In this document: one piece after another, positions 11,834 through 22,091 of the stretch
How positions within the stretch are numbered: position 1 is the stretch's first letter
Layout of the letters: the number at the start of each line of letters is the position of its first letter
NCBI RefSeq assembly: GCF_002278925.1
Contig: NZ_NCJH01000009.1
Location: 62,001-126,000, forward strand
DNA length: 64,000 nucleotides
Direction: 5' to 3'
Source of the DNA: Polaromonas sp. 39-63-25
GTDB lineage: Bacteria; Pseudomonadota; Gammaproteobacteria; Burkholderiales; Burkholderiaceae_C
Notes under the pieces: generated by a model
What the model was told of the DNA's origin: nothing
Seen by the model: only the letters and a program-made list of their open reading frames with translations
Database searches by the model: none
Translations under genes and position numbers: made by a program

Positions 11834-12019
11834 ATGCCCCACGAGTTTCTCGTCAAGTTCGTCGAATCTTGTGACTTAGACCCCGGCACCGGTTTCGAAG
11901 AACACTCGCAAACCCCGTTGGATCTGCACCGTCGCACCGTCACGTCATCACACAGTCGATGAGTATTCGGTTCTGTGCTTTGCGGGTGATTGAAAATCAA
12001 CGATGAAAGAAGCAGCTAG
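11834..12019. other. Intergenic region downstream of the HEPN gene
   Basis: About 185 bases with the same AT-richer character as the HEPN gene. It separates convergent genes. I see no confident ORF, RNA gene or perfect hairpin terminator. Confidence 0.5.
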
Positions 12020-12352
12020 TTAGTGCGCAGCCACCTTGGAAAACACGTTCAGCACCACCACCCCGGAAACAATCAGCCCCATTCCAAGAATCGCCGGTGC
12101 ATCAAGCTTCTGATTGAAAAGCAGCCAGCCCACGATCGAAATCAGGACCACCCCAATACCCGACCAGATGGCGTATGCAATTCCGACAGGGATGTGGCGC
12201 AGCGTGAGCGGCAGGAAGAAGAACGATGTGCCGTAGCCGGCGATGACCACAAACGACGGCCACAACTTGCTGAAGCCATTGCTCGACTTCAGCGCCGAAG
12301 TTGCAATCACCTCCGCAACGATGGCCACGAAAAGGTAAATCCAGCTCTTCAT
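12020..12352 (-). CDS. Small multidrug resistance (SMR) efflux protein, EmrE-like
   Basis: 110 residues with four hydrophobic helices. The first contains the essential proton- and drug-binding glutamate ([14 protein letters not shown], Glu14), and the signature [20 protein letters not shown] lies in helix 3. SMR proteins are inner-membrane antiparallel dimers exporting quaternary ammonium compounds, or guanidinium in the Gdx subtype; WSGIGVV fits the EmrE/QacE subtype better. It ends convergent with the HEPN gene and starts 57 bases downstream of the methyltransferase stop. Confidence 0.88.
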   Translation of the reverse strand: MKSWIYLFVAIVAEVIATSALKSSNGFSKLWPSFVVIAGYGTSFFFLPLTLRHIPVGIAYAIWSGIGVVLISIVGWLLFNQKLDAPAILGMGLIVSGVVVLNVFSKVAAH

Positions 12353-12409
12353 TGCGTTCTCCAGATGGTTTGTTCCGTTTGGCCCATCTTATTGCCCGTC
12401 GGAAGAAAC

Positions 12410-12991
12410 TCAGGCGTCCGTACGCTCAAGAACCACTTCCCACAGGGCTTTCGACCTGACGTACTTTTTGGTGACAAAGTGCTCAAGCGAAAGCGTGTTC
12501 CAGCCTTCTGCAAAAAGTGACGTGATCGCGGCTTCATCGAAGAAGCGTTTGGGTTCACCCTTGACCATGAAAAAGTTGGGCTCGATTTCAGGGTGGCCGC
12601 TGGCGCCGAAGTTATGGTCCTGGTCGGAGTTGAGGCGGCACAGAAAAACGCCGCCGGGCCGCAAGGTTGAACGGATGCGCCTTACCAGGGCCTGCGTCTC
12701 GGCCCAGGGGAAATAGTGAAGCGACAGGCTGGCAACGACGACCCCCAGCTCACTTGCCACCTCGGGGAAGGGTTCTCGCACGTCTCGGCACTCAACCACC
12801 GCCGTCGGTACACGAAGCTTCGTGATGCCAGCCGAAACACTGGAAAGATCGAAAGCGTGGACCTTCAACCCGGCGCCGGCAAGGACAGCCGTGTCGTCTC
12901 CGTGGCCACAACCGATCTCCAGCACGGGGTCCGAATTCGCCCGCTCAAGCACAAGGGGAAGCCATCGATTGAGCCAGGGATCGGTGAGCAT
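12410..12991 (-). CDS. Class I SAM-dependent methyltransferase
   Basis: 193 residues from the ATG at 12991; an upstream in-frame ATG at 13048 with AGGG 6 bases before it would add 19 basic residues. The SAM-binding motif I is PVLEIGCGHGDDTAVLAGAG, followed by acidic motif HAFDLS and ECRDVREPFP, then SLSLHYFPWAET and LRPGGVFLCRLNS. It is a Rossmann-fold methyltransferase of the UbiE/Tam-like type with unknown substrate, lying just upstream of the SMR pump on the same strand. No partner enzyme is nearby. Confidence 0.78.
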   Translation of the reverse strand: MLTDPWLNRWLPLVLERANSDPVLEIGCGHGDDTAVLAGAGLKVHAFDLSSVSAGITKLRVPTAVVECRDVREPFPEVASELGVVVASLSLHYFPWAETQALVRRIRSTLRPGGVFLCRLNSDQDHNFGASGHPEIEPNFFMVKGEPKRFFDEAAITSLFAEGWNTLSLEHFVTKKYVRSKALWEVVLERTDA

Positions 12992-13209
12992 TGTTTTTGA
13001 CGCCTTGGATATGTTCCGCAAAAAGTACCGGCTGACACCGCGAGCCATGACAAGCCCTGGCCGGTCGATTCCGGAAAAAACCCAGTCATTGGAGGTTTGT
13101 CCGGCACTTTACTGTGCCCCGGACAGGTCTGCCAACATCCGACATGACCTCGCCTTTATGCGCGAGCTTTCCCGGCAGCGGAGCCTGCAGCGGGTCGTTT
13201 TTGAAAAAA

Positions 13210-13245
13210 GAAAACCCGCTTTTGCCTTCGCAAGAGCGGGTTTTC
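13210..13245 (-). terminator. Intrinsic terminator downstream of clpB
   Basis: A 15-bp near-perfect stem pairs AAAACCCGCTTTTGC with GCAAGAGCGGGTTTT around a CTTC loop. T-rich sequence follows the stem, making it usable in both directions. It lies about 100 bases past the clpB stop and ahead of the methyltransferase gene. Confidence 0.75.
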
Positions 13246-13266
13246 AGGTTTTCATGTATCAAACAG

Positions 13267-13316
13267 GCCGCTAGCCCTTATACAGCGGGCGCAGTCAGCT
13301 ACTGATTCAATAGCAA
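13267..13316 (-). repeat. GCTAT-ATAGC dispersed repeat, copy 3
   Basis: GCCGCTAGCCCTTATACAGC with the core CAGCTACTGATTCAATAGCAA. It matches the 18.19 kb copy over about 50 bases. Located between the clpB stop and the terminator. Confidence 0.75.
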
Positions 13317-13346
13317 CCCGCGCCGCCCTCGGGGCTTAGTAAGGGC

Positions 13347-15947
<2,601 letters not shown>

Positions 15948-16131
15948 GGCGTCCCTTGGTGAATTTGATTGCTGAAGATCTGGGGCTGAACCCGGGGCTT
16001 TTCAATAGCCCCTGCTCACAACCGGGTTGATGGCTCCTTTGGAAGCGCTTCCCTTTATGCACAGCCTGGCCCGGGTGCGGCTTGACGGAGATCAAGCCCC
16101 CGGGGAACAGGCGGCGGACTAAAATGAAACC

Positions 16132-16749
16132 ATGAACATTCACCAGGTGTCGGTCAGTTACGTCCAGGAGCAGGACCGCCTGATGATCCGCATCAACGGC
16201 CGGGACGGCGGCGAGTTGCGCGCCTGGCTCACCCGGCGCCTGGCGCTGGCGCTGCTGCCCGTGCTTGATAAAACCGCGGCCGACCAGACCCGCAAGGTGG
16301 CGGCCCCGCAGGAGGCGGCCACCAGCCTGGACGAGCAGCGCGGCCAGTTGCTGACAACCTTCCAGAAAGAAGCGACGCTGCGCAGCGGGGATTTTGAAAC
16401 CCCTTACCGCGACCAGCCCGGCCCGCCCGCCGACGTGGCGGTAGGCCCCGAACCCTTGCTGCTGACCGAGGTGAAGGTCACCCTGATGGGCAACGGCCAG
16501 CTGCGCCTGCAGCTGTTTGAAAAGCTGCCCGGGCAACCCACGGTGCGCGATTTCCAGGTGATGATGGACCCGCAGCTGAGCAACGGCCTGCTGCATCTGC
16601 TGCACCAGAGCGTGAAGCTCTCGCAGTGGCTCACGGTGCCGGCAGCCGTGGCGGCCGCACCCAATGACGTCGTGGTGCAGGACGCCACGCCCGACACCGA
16701 GCCTGCCGAGCTGTCCGTTGACCTGCCCCGGCCCAAATACCTGAATTGA
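16132..16749 (+). CDS. Conserved hypothetical protein
   Basis: 205 residues, soluble, without signal peptide or recognised motif. It begins MNIHQVSVSYVQEQDRLMIR and has a proline-rich C-terminal tail. A hydrophobic beta-strand pattern in the middle (LLLTEVKVTLMGNGQLRLQL) suggests a compact alpha/beta fold. I have the impression of similar proteins in other Burkholderiales but cannot name a family. It is divergent from clpB and convergent with the flavin monooxygenase gene. Confidence 0.6.
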   Translation: MNIHQVSVSYVQEQDRLMIRINGRDGGELRAWLTRRLALALLPVLDKTAADQTRKVAAPQEAATSLDEQRGQLLTTFQKEATLRSGDFETPYRDQPGPPADVAVGPEPLLLTEVKVTLMGNGQLRLQLFEKLPGQPTVRDFQVMMDPQLSNGLLHLLHQSVKLSQWLTVPAAVAAAPNDVVVQDATPDTEPAELSVDLPRPKYLN

Positions 16750-16801
16750 TACGTGCCGGGGTTTCCGGACGGCGCCCGCTCCGGCCGCCCGCCATTGCAG
16801 C

Positions 16802-18040
16802 CTAATTCCTGGCCGCCTCCAGCGAGAAGCCGGCCACCTGCTTGTAGTGGTCCGAAATCGCACGCAGTTCCTGCTGGCTGATCAGCGCATCGATGTCCGC
16901 AAAAGGCTTGCCGCCGCTCAGCTCGTCCACCTTGATGTTGATGAAATCGGGCGGCACCGAGCGATTCGTCAGCACGATGTTCGCGGTCGGGGTCAGCCGC
17001 AGCTGCTCGTAAGCCTGCAGCGCGGCCCGCGCATCGCCACCGGCATGCAGCGCCAGCTGTTCGGCCAGCACGCGCGCGTCGATCAGGGCCTGGGCCGAGC
17101 CGTTGGAGCCGCGCGGGTACATGGGGTGGGCCGCGTCGCCCAGCAGGGTCACGCGGCCGAAGGTCCACTGCGGCACCGGGTCCTTGTCGACCATGGGGTA
17201 CTCGAGGATCTGCTCGGCGTTGGCAATCAGCGCCGGAACGTCCAGCCACGGGAAGCGCCAGTCCTTGAAGATGCCCTGGAAATCCCTGGGATCGCCTTTC
17301 TGGTTCCAGTCGTTCATGGCGGCGTTGTCCCGCTGGATCTCGGCGACCCAGTTGATCAGCTGGTGGCCCTCGTCGTCCAGCTTGTCGACGATGGGATAAA
17401 TCACCATCTTGCCGGTGTCGATGGAGCCGATGCGCATGTAGCTGCGGCCGGTCAGGATGGGTTTGTGCCGCGTCACGCCGCGCCAGGTGTTGATGCCGGC
17501 AAACGCGACTTTTTCGTCGGGGTAGAACTGGCGCCGCAGCGTGGAGTTGACGCCGTCGCAGGCAATCACCACGTCGGCTTTCACCGGCGGCAGGCTCATG
17601 CCGCTGGAGGTCTGCATGAAATGCAGGGTGGCGCCGCTCTCGTTCTGCTCCACACGCACGCAGCGGCGGTTGGTATGGACCGCGTCGGGGCTCAGGCGCT
17701 CGAGCGCCGCTTCGTAAAGCAGGCGGTGCAGCTTGCCGCGCGGAATACCGATCTCGGGCAAGGCGTAGCCGGCATGGCGGCCGCGCGGCTCCTTGTAGAT
17801 GAACTGGCCGAAGCGGTTGAAAAACACGCTTTCCTCGTTTTCGATGCCGACGGCTTCGAGCTGCTCCTGCAGGCCCAGCGCCGCCAGCTCGCGCATGGCG
17901 TGCGGCAGCAAGGTGATGCCGACGCCGAGTTCCTTGACTTCAGGCACGGTTTCAAAAACCTCGCTCTGGATGCCGCGCTGATGCAGCGCAAGCGCCAGGC
18001 TCAGCCCGCCTATGCCGCCGCCGACGATGGCAATTTTCAT
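16802..18040 (-). CDS. FAD-dependent monooxygenase (PhzS/UbiH-like flavoprotein)
   Basis: 412 residues from the ATG at 18040. The N terminus MKIAIVGGGIGGLSLALAL is the FAD-binding Rossmann fingerprint. VVIACDGVNSTLRRQF carries the D-G motif of aromatic hydroxylases, and TLLGDAAHPMYPRGSNGSAQ the second FAD-binding G-D motif. Group A flavin monooxygenases hydroxylate aromatic rings using NAD(P)H and O2. The substrate is unknown; the GITLLPHAMREL segment resembles the phenazine hydroxylase PhzS branch. It follows a Bug binding protein and a divergent MarR regulator, an arrangement suggesting import and oxidation of an aromatic acid. The longer in-frame start would translate a REP-like repeat and is rejected. 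Confidence 0.8.
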   Translation of the reverse strand: MKIAIVGGGIGGLSLALALHQRGIQSEVFETVPEVKELGVGITLLPHAMRELAALGLQEQLEAVGIENEESVFFNRFGQFIYKEPRGRHAGYALPEIGIPRGKLHRLLYEAALERLSPDAVHTNRRCVRVEQNESGATLHFMQTSSGMSLPPVKADVVIACDGVNSTLRRQFYPDEKVAFAGINTWRGVTRHKPILTGRSYMRIGSIDTGKMVIYPIVDKLDDEGHQLINWVAEIQRDNAAMNDWNQKGDPRDFQGIFKDWRFPWLDVPALIANAEQILEYPMVDKDPVPQWTFGRVTLLGDAAHPMYPRGSNGSAQALIDARVLAEQLALHAGGDARAALQAYEQLRLTPTANIVLTNRSVPPDFINIKVDELSGGKPFADIDALISQQELRAISDHYKQVAGFSLEAARN

Positions 18041-18070
18041 GGTGTTCTCTTCGATAGTTTCAACTGGACT

Positions 18071-18157
18071 GTCATTGCGGACTTGATCCGCAATCCATGC
18101 AGGCACGCCGCAGCCCCGGTTCATGCAGCATGGATCCCGGATCATGTCCGGGATGAC
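18071..18157. repeat. REP-like paired palindromes
   Basis: Two hairpins, TGCGGACTTGATCCGCA and CCCGGATCATGTCCGGG, are separated by about 45 bases. They fit a widely dispersed class of Proteobacterial intergenic palindromes. They lie directly upstream of the flavin monooxygenase start, in the gap from the Bug gene. Confidence 0.6.
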
Positions 18158-18184
18158 GGCGGATATAAATAATGAAAATCAAAT

Positions 18185-18237
18185 TGGCCGCCAGCCCTTG
18201 ATAGACGGGCGCCACCAGCTATCTATTCAGTAGCAAA
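18185..18237 (-). repeat. GCTAT-ATAGC dispersed repeat, copy 4
   Basis: GGCCGCCAGCCCTTGATAGA followed by the core CAGCTATCTATTCAGTAGCAA. It ends immediately beside the stop codon of the Bug gene. Confidence 0.75.
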
Positions 18238-19251
18238 TCAGTTCGCGGTGATGCCCTGGGCCTGGATCAAACCGGCCCAGCGCTTCGCATCCAGCTCGAC
18301 CAGGCTCTTGAACTCGCCCGGCGTGCTGCCGCTCGGGTCCATGCCCTGGGTCTGGAAGGCCTTCTTGACCTCGTCGCTCAGCAAAATCTCCCGGATCTCG
18401 CGGTTGTACAGGGCGACCAGGTCGGGCGAGGTGCCCGGCGGCGCAAAAATGCCGTACCACATGTCCACATGGACCTTGCCGGCTCTGGCCTCGGCCAGCG
18501 TCGGCACCTCGGGCAACAGCGCGTGGCGCTTGTCGCTGCCGATGCCCAGCGCCACCAGCCGGCCGGACTTCACATGCGGCAGGGCCACGTGGATGGGCAG
18601 GAACATGGTTTCGATCTGGCCGCCGAGCAGGTCGGTCAGCGCCGGACCCGTGCCGCGGTAAGGGATGTGCGTGACAAACACACCCGCCGTGCTTTTGAAC
18701 AGCTCCATCGCCAGGTGGTGCGGTGTGCCCACCCCGGGCGAGCCGTAGTTGATGCGGCCGGGCTTCTGCCGCGCCGCCGCCATCAGGTCCGAGGCGCTTT
18801 TGAAACCGGTCTTGGGGTTGGCCACCAGCAGCAACTGGCCCCAGCTGGTCAGCGTCACCGGGGTCAGGTCCTTCACCGGGTCGAAGGTCAGCTGCGGGTA
18901 CAGGCTGGCATTCATCACCAACGTGTTGACCGTCACCAGCAAGGTGCTGCCATTGGGCGCGGCACGCACCACGGCCTCGGTGCCGATGTTGCCGGACGCG
19001 CCGGCACGGTTGTCCACCACCACCGGTCGCCCCAGGCGCTCGGACAGCCGGGGGCCCAGCGTGCGGGCAATCAGGTCAATGCCGGTGCCCGGCGTGAAAG
19101 GCACGATCAGGCGAATCGGCGCCTGCGGCAGGGCCGGCACCTGGGCGGTCTGCGCGCTCTGGGCCCAAGCGCCCGCGCTGGCGCCAGCTGCCACCAGCAG
19201 AAGCCCCAGCTTGACCGCCAGCCGACGGCGTGGAGAAATACTGATCTGCAT
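18238..19251 (-). CDS. Bug/TctC family tripartite tricarboxylate transporter binding protein
   Basis: 337 residues from the ATG at 19251, with AAGGA 6 bases upstream. A basic N region and hydrophobic stretch ending AGAWAQS form a Sec signal peptide. The mature protein has PIRLIVPFTPGTGIDLIART, VDNRAGASGNIGTEAVVRAA and INYGSPGVGTPHHLAMELF, all Bug family hallmarks. It is a periplasmic receptor for small carboxylates or aromatic acids. No TctA or TctB membrane genes are present, so it is an orphan receptor, as is common in Burkholderiales. It precedes the flavin monooxygenase on the same strand. Confidence 0.88.
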   Translation of the reverse strand: MQISISPRRRLAVKLGLLLVAAGASAGAWAQSAQTAQVPALPQAPIRLIVPFTPGTGIDLIARTLGPRLSERLGRPVVVDNRAGASGNIGTEAVVRAAPNGSTLLVTVNTLVMNASLYPQLTFDPVKDLTPVTLTSWGQLLLVANPKTGFKSASDLMAAARQKPGRINYGSPGVGTPHHLAMELFKSTAGVFVTHIPYRGTGPALTDLLGGQIETMFLPIHVALPHVKSGRLVALGIGSDKRHALLPEVPTLAEARAGKVHVDMWYGIFAPPGTSPDLVALYNREIREILLSDEVKKAFQTQGMDPSGSTPGEFKSLVELDAKRWAGLIQAQGITAN

Positions 19252-19276
19252 CAAACATCCTTTTAGGTTTGCATGC

Positions 19277-19288
19277 TAACAATTATTA
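19277..19288. promoter_or_regulatory. Candidate MarR operator
   Basis: TAACAATTATTA is a 10-of-12 inverted repeat in the short AT-rich gap between the Bug gene and the divergent MarR gene. Position and symmetry fit a MarR dimer site, but there is only one copy. Confidence 0.35.
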
Positions 19289-19329
19289 ACCCGAAGCGAC
19301 AAGGCACAATCCATGAATTCCCTTAGAGC

Positions 19330-19851
19330 TTGAGTCAACGAGAACTTTTTACTGCCGTGCCCGCCTTCCACAAACTGACCCAACTTTATGCCCGCCCCGG
19401 CTTTCTGCTGCGCCGGGCGCATCAGATCTCGACCGCGGTTTTCGAGGACGAATGCCGCAGCGTGGGGCTGACGCCGGCACAGTTCGGCGTGCTCAGCGTG
19501 CTGCGCGCCACGCCGGGGCTGGACCAGTCCACGCTGGCACGTGCGCTGGGTTTCGACAAGGTGACGGTGCTGCGGGTGCTGCGCGGCCTGGAGACGCGGG
19601 GCCTGATAGAACGCGTGCCGGCGCCGGCCAGCCGGCGCAATCTGGCGGTGTCGCTGTCAGCCGCGGGGCTGGACCTGCTCAAGCAGGCGCAGCAACCGGC
19701 CGATCGGGCCTATGACCGCCTGATGGCACCGCTGAACAAGGCGCAGCAAGGCCAGCTGCTGGAGTTGCTGCAACTGCTGACGACGGGGCTGGAAAACGAC
19801 GCCCGCGCCGCCTTTGTGCCGCAGGACAAGGAAGCCGACGCGCAAGCCTGA
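19330..19851 (+). CDS. MarR family transcriptional regulator
   Basis: 173 residues if the TTG at 19330 is used; a GTG at 19357 is the alternative and neither has a strong ribosome binding site. The winged helix includes LTPAQFGVLSVLRATPGLDQ, STLARALGFDKVTVLRVLRG and the wing LIERVPAPASRRNLAVSLSA. MarR proteins repress adjacent catabolic or efflux genes and release DNA on binding phenolic ligands. It is divergent from the Bug gene and flavin monooxygenase, which are the likely targets. Confidence 0.85.
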   Translation: MSQRELFTAVPAFHKLTQLYARPGFLLRRAHQISTAVFEDECRSVGLTPAQFGVLSVLRATPGLDQSTLARALGFDKVTVLRVLRGLETRGLIERVPAPASRRNLAVSLSAAGLDLLKQAQQPADRAYDRLMAPLNKAQQGQLLELLQLLTTGLENDARAAFVPQDKEADAQA

Positions 19852-19860
19852 GCCGAGGGT

Positions 19861-20334
19861 CTAGGCGTTGGAGGCCTGGATGCCCCACTTGGCCAGCGCC
19901 GCGTCGTCGCTGACCCGTGCATCGACCCAGCGCGCGCCCTCCGGCGTCTGCTCTTTTTTCCAGAACGGTGCCTGGGTCTTGAGGTAGTCCATCAGGAATT
20001 CGCAGGCCTGGAAACTCTCGCCGCGATGCGCCGAGGTCACCGCCACCATCACCACCTGGTCCAGCGGCTGCAGCAGCCCGACACGGTGGATCACGCGCGC
20101 ACCGAAAATATCGAAGCGCAGCATGGCTTCGTCAATCATGGCTTCGATGGCTTTTTCAGTCATGCCGGGGTAGTGCTCGAGCTCCATGCTGCTGACGTTC
20201 AGGCCATCGTTGCGGTCTCTGACCGTGCCGATGAAACTGCAGACCGCACCGACACGTTTGTCGTTCGCGCGCAGCGCGGCGATCTCCTCGGCGAGATTGA
20301 AGTCGCCGGTCTGGATGCTCACGCGATCGGCCAT
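19861..20334 (-). CDS. moaE: Molybdopterin synthase catalytic subunit MoaE
   Basis: 157 residues. VCSFIGTVRDRN, LEHYPGMTEKAIEAMIDEAM, HRVGLL and SAHRGESFQACEFLMDYLKT are MoaE landmarks; the lysines in KTQAPFWKKE form the active site. With MoaD thiocarboxylate it converts precursor Z (cPMP) to molybdopterin in the cytosol. It follows moaD with a one-base gap in the minus-strand order mobB-moeA-moaD-moaE, so it is very likely co-transcribed. Confidence 0.95.
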   Translation of the reverse strand: MADRVSIQTGDFNLAEEIAALRANDKRVGAVCSFIGTVRDRNDGLNVSSMELEHYPGMTEKAIEAMIDEAMLRFDIFGARVIHRVGLLQPLDQVVMVAVTSAHRGESFQACEFLMDYLKTQAPFWKKEQTPEGARWVDARVSDDAALAKWGIQASNA

Positions 20335-20335
20335 C

Positions 20336-20587
20336 TCAGCCCCCCGTCACCGGCGGAAAGAAGGCGACTTCGCAGCCGTCCGTCAGCGCCGCCGACTCGT
20401 CGCTCATGACCTGGTTGAGCGCCATGCGCACCGACTTGCCGCGCGCCAGCGCCTCGGCATACGCCGGGCCGCGTGCAATCAGTTCGTCGCGCAGGGCGGC
20501 CAGGCTGGCGGCTGCGGTGTCGATCTGCTCGCTGCCCTGCCCGATGGCTTCACGCACGGACGCAAAATACCTGACGGTGATCTTCAA
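20336..20587 (-). CDS. moaD: Molybdopterin synthase sulfur-carrier subunit MoaD
   Basis: 83 residues starting at a TTG (20587), giving MKITVRYFASVREAIGQG and the essential C-terminal double glycine (PPVTGG), which is thiocarboxylated by a MoeB-type enzyme. GAGGAG lies 6 bases before the TTG. Both the ribosome binding site and part of the start codon belong to the inverted repeat of a 238-base MITE-like element, so the gene probably began at an ATG before insertion (see findings). An upstream start within the element is possible but would add non-MoaD residues. Confidence 0.88.
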   Translation of the reverse strand: MKITVRYFASVREAIGQGSEQIDTAAASLAALRDELIARGPAYAEALARGKSVRMALNQVMSDESAALTDGCEVAFFPPVTGG

Positions 20588-20823
20588 CCTGGACTCCTCA
20601 GTTGACCGCTTGTAATCGCTGGGCAAGCCGCATAAACACTCACTTCCTCAGACACGAACACCGTCACCATTTGGGCGGTAGCGCTACGCACCCGATTGAG
20701 CCCTTGACGCCGCGCCTGACTGCGTTGCTCCGCCTTGCAGGCAGTAGCCTGCCGCGTTGTCACGCCTTGCCAGACGCGCCACCAAGGACCCACTCGGGCG
20801 CGTTCAACTGAGGAATCCAGGTT
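20586..20823. mobile_element. MITE-like element between moeA and moaD
   Basis: 238 bases bounded by imperfect 24-base inverted repeats: the left end reads AACCTGGACTCCTCAGTTGA and the reverse complement of the right end reads AACCTGGATTCCTCAGTTGA. It encodes no transposase. An 83-codon minus-strand frame across it looks incidental. If the repeat is taken as ACCTGG..., the flanks show a 3-base TGA duplication. It fills the whole moeA-moaD gap. Confidence 0.72.
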
Positions 20824-22091
20824 CATGCCAGCCATTCCGAAAAAGCGATGAAACGCACGGTGTCGCCATGCGCGATGGTCTGGCCCGACGGGTTGTCCAC
20901 CACGCCGTCGCCCCAGACCGCCGAGGTCAGCACGCCCGAACTCTGGTTGGGAAACAGGTCCAGCCCGCCGGCCGCGTTGCGCTGCACCCGCAAAAATTCA
21001 CGGCGTTTATCGGCCCGGGGCCAGGTGAAATGGGCGGTAGCCGCTATTGATTTGGTAGCGACGTCATCCACCCCCTGGAGCCTGAGCAGGAAAGGCCGCA
21101 CCAGCAGCAGAAAGGTCAGGAAGCTCGAGACCGGGTTGCCCGGCAGCCCCATGAAGTGCGCCGCACCGACGCGGCCATAGGCAAAAGGCTTGCCCGGCTT
21201 CATGGCAATCTGCCAGAGGTCGAGCGAGCCGAGCTGCTGCACGGCGGGCTTGATGTGGTCTTCTTCCCCGACCGACACGCCGCCGCTGGTCAGGATCAGG
21301 TCATGCGCCTGGCTGGCGCTGCGCAGCGCGTCCAGCGTGGCATCGCGCTGGTCCGGCACGATGCCCAGGTCGCTGACCTCGCAGCCCAGGCGCAGCAGCA
21401 AGGCGCGCAGAAAGAAACGGTTGGAGTTGTAGATGGCGCCGGGGCGCATCTGGGCGGGCGCCACCTCGCCGGGCATCACCAGTTCGTCGCCGGTGGAAAA
21501 CAGCGCCACCCGCGGGCGCCGCGCCACCTGCAGCCGGTCCATGCCGATACTGGCCGCCAGCCCAAGCGCAGCGGGCGTGAGGCGCTCACCTTTCGAGAGC
21601 ACCGTGGCGCCACGCGTGACGTCTTCGCCGGCGCGGCGAATCCACTGGCCGGGCTTGGGAAGCTGCCGCACGCTGACATACCCTTCGCGGTCTGCGAGCG
21701 GCTCGCAGTCTTCCTGCATCACCACCGCATCGGCGCCGGCCGGGATCGGCGCGCCGGTAAAAATGCGGGCAACCGTGCCGGGCTCCAGCGCGCTGCCGCT
21801 GCTGCCGGCCGCAATGCGCTGCGACACGCGCAGCACCACACCTTCATCGGCCAGCTCGGCGCTACGCACGGCATAACCGTCCATGGCGCTGTTGTCTTCG
21901 GGCGGCACCTGCAGTGCCGAGACCACCGCTTCTGCCAGCACGCGGCCGTCGGCGTCGAAAGTGGACACGCTCTCGCTGCCCGCCAGCGGCGCGGCGCGGC
22001 CGAGCAACTCGGCCAGTGCCTCGTCGAGGGCTTTAAGCGGCGGGCGCGTGGCGGGTTTCGCAGTGGGGGAAGTGGAGGCGGAAGTATTCAT
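20823..22091 (-). CDS. moeA: Molybdopterin molybdotransferase MoeA
   Basis: 422 residues. Landmarks are DNSAMDGYAVRSAEL, RIFTGAPIPAGADAVVMQED, the middle domain RVALFSTGDELVMPGE, ILTSGGVSVGEEDHIKPAVQ and the C-terminal KPFAYGRVGAAHFMGLPGNP. MoeA inserts molybdate into adenylylated molybdopterin. It overlaps mobB by four bases (ATGA). Its stop codon abuts the MITE-like element, and the ancestral sequence there probably overlapped the moaD start. A short GCTATTGATTTGGTAGC repeat-like core lies inside the coding region around 21043. Confidence 0.95.
   Translation of the reverse strand: MNTSASTSPTAKPATRPPLKALDEALAELLGRAAPLAGSESVSTFDADGRVLAEAVVSALQVPPEDNSAMDGYAVRSAELADEGVVLRVSQRIAAGSSGSALEPGTVARIFTGAPIPAGADAVVMQEDCEPLADREGYVSVRQLPKPGQWIRRAGEDVTRGATVLSKGERLTPAALGLAASIGMDRLQVARRPRVALFSTGDELVMPGEVAPAQMRPGAIYNSNRFFLRALLLRLGCEVSDLGIVPDQRDATLDALRSASQAHDLILTSGGVSVGEEDHIKPAVQQLGSLDLWQIAMKPGKPFAYGRVGAAHFMGLPGNPVSSFLTFLLLVRPFLLRLQGVDDVATKSIAATAHFTWPRADKRREFLRVQRNAAGGLDLFPNQSSGVLTSAVWGDGVVDNPSGQTIAHGDTVRFIAFSEWLA
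21043..21060. repeat. GCTAT-TAGC core within moeA (possible short copy)
   Basis: GCTATTGATTTGGTAGCG matches the palindromic core of the dispersed repeat but lacks the GCGC...AAGGGC tail. It encodes residues in the DDVATKSIAATAHF region. It may be coincidental. Confidence 0.35.

Noticed and set aside
12020..12352. SMR gene as part of an integron or resistance cassette
   Set aside because: No attC-like site, integrase or other cassette genes are nearby.
18041..18145. Extended N terminus of the flavin monooxygenase
   Set aside because: The added residues translate the REP-like palindromes, and the FAD fingerprint begins immediately at the ATG at 18040.
20584..20835. 83-codon minus-strand ORF (MAGMNLDSSVERARV...) as a real gene
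   Set aside because: It lies wholly across the MITE-like element and the gene ends, with Arg/Gln/Ala-biased composition and no domain. Such ORFs recur with element copies rather than as proteins.
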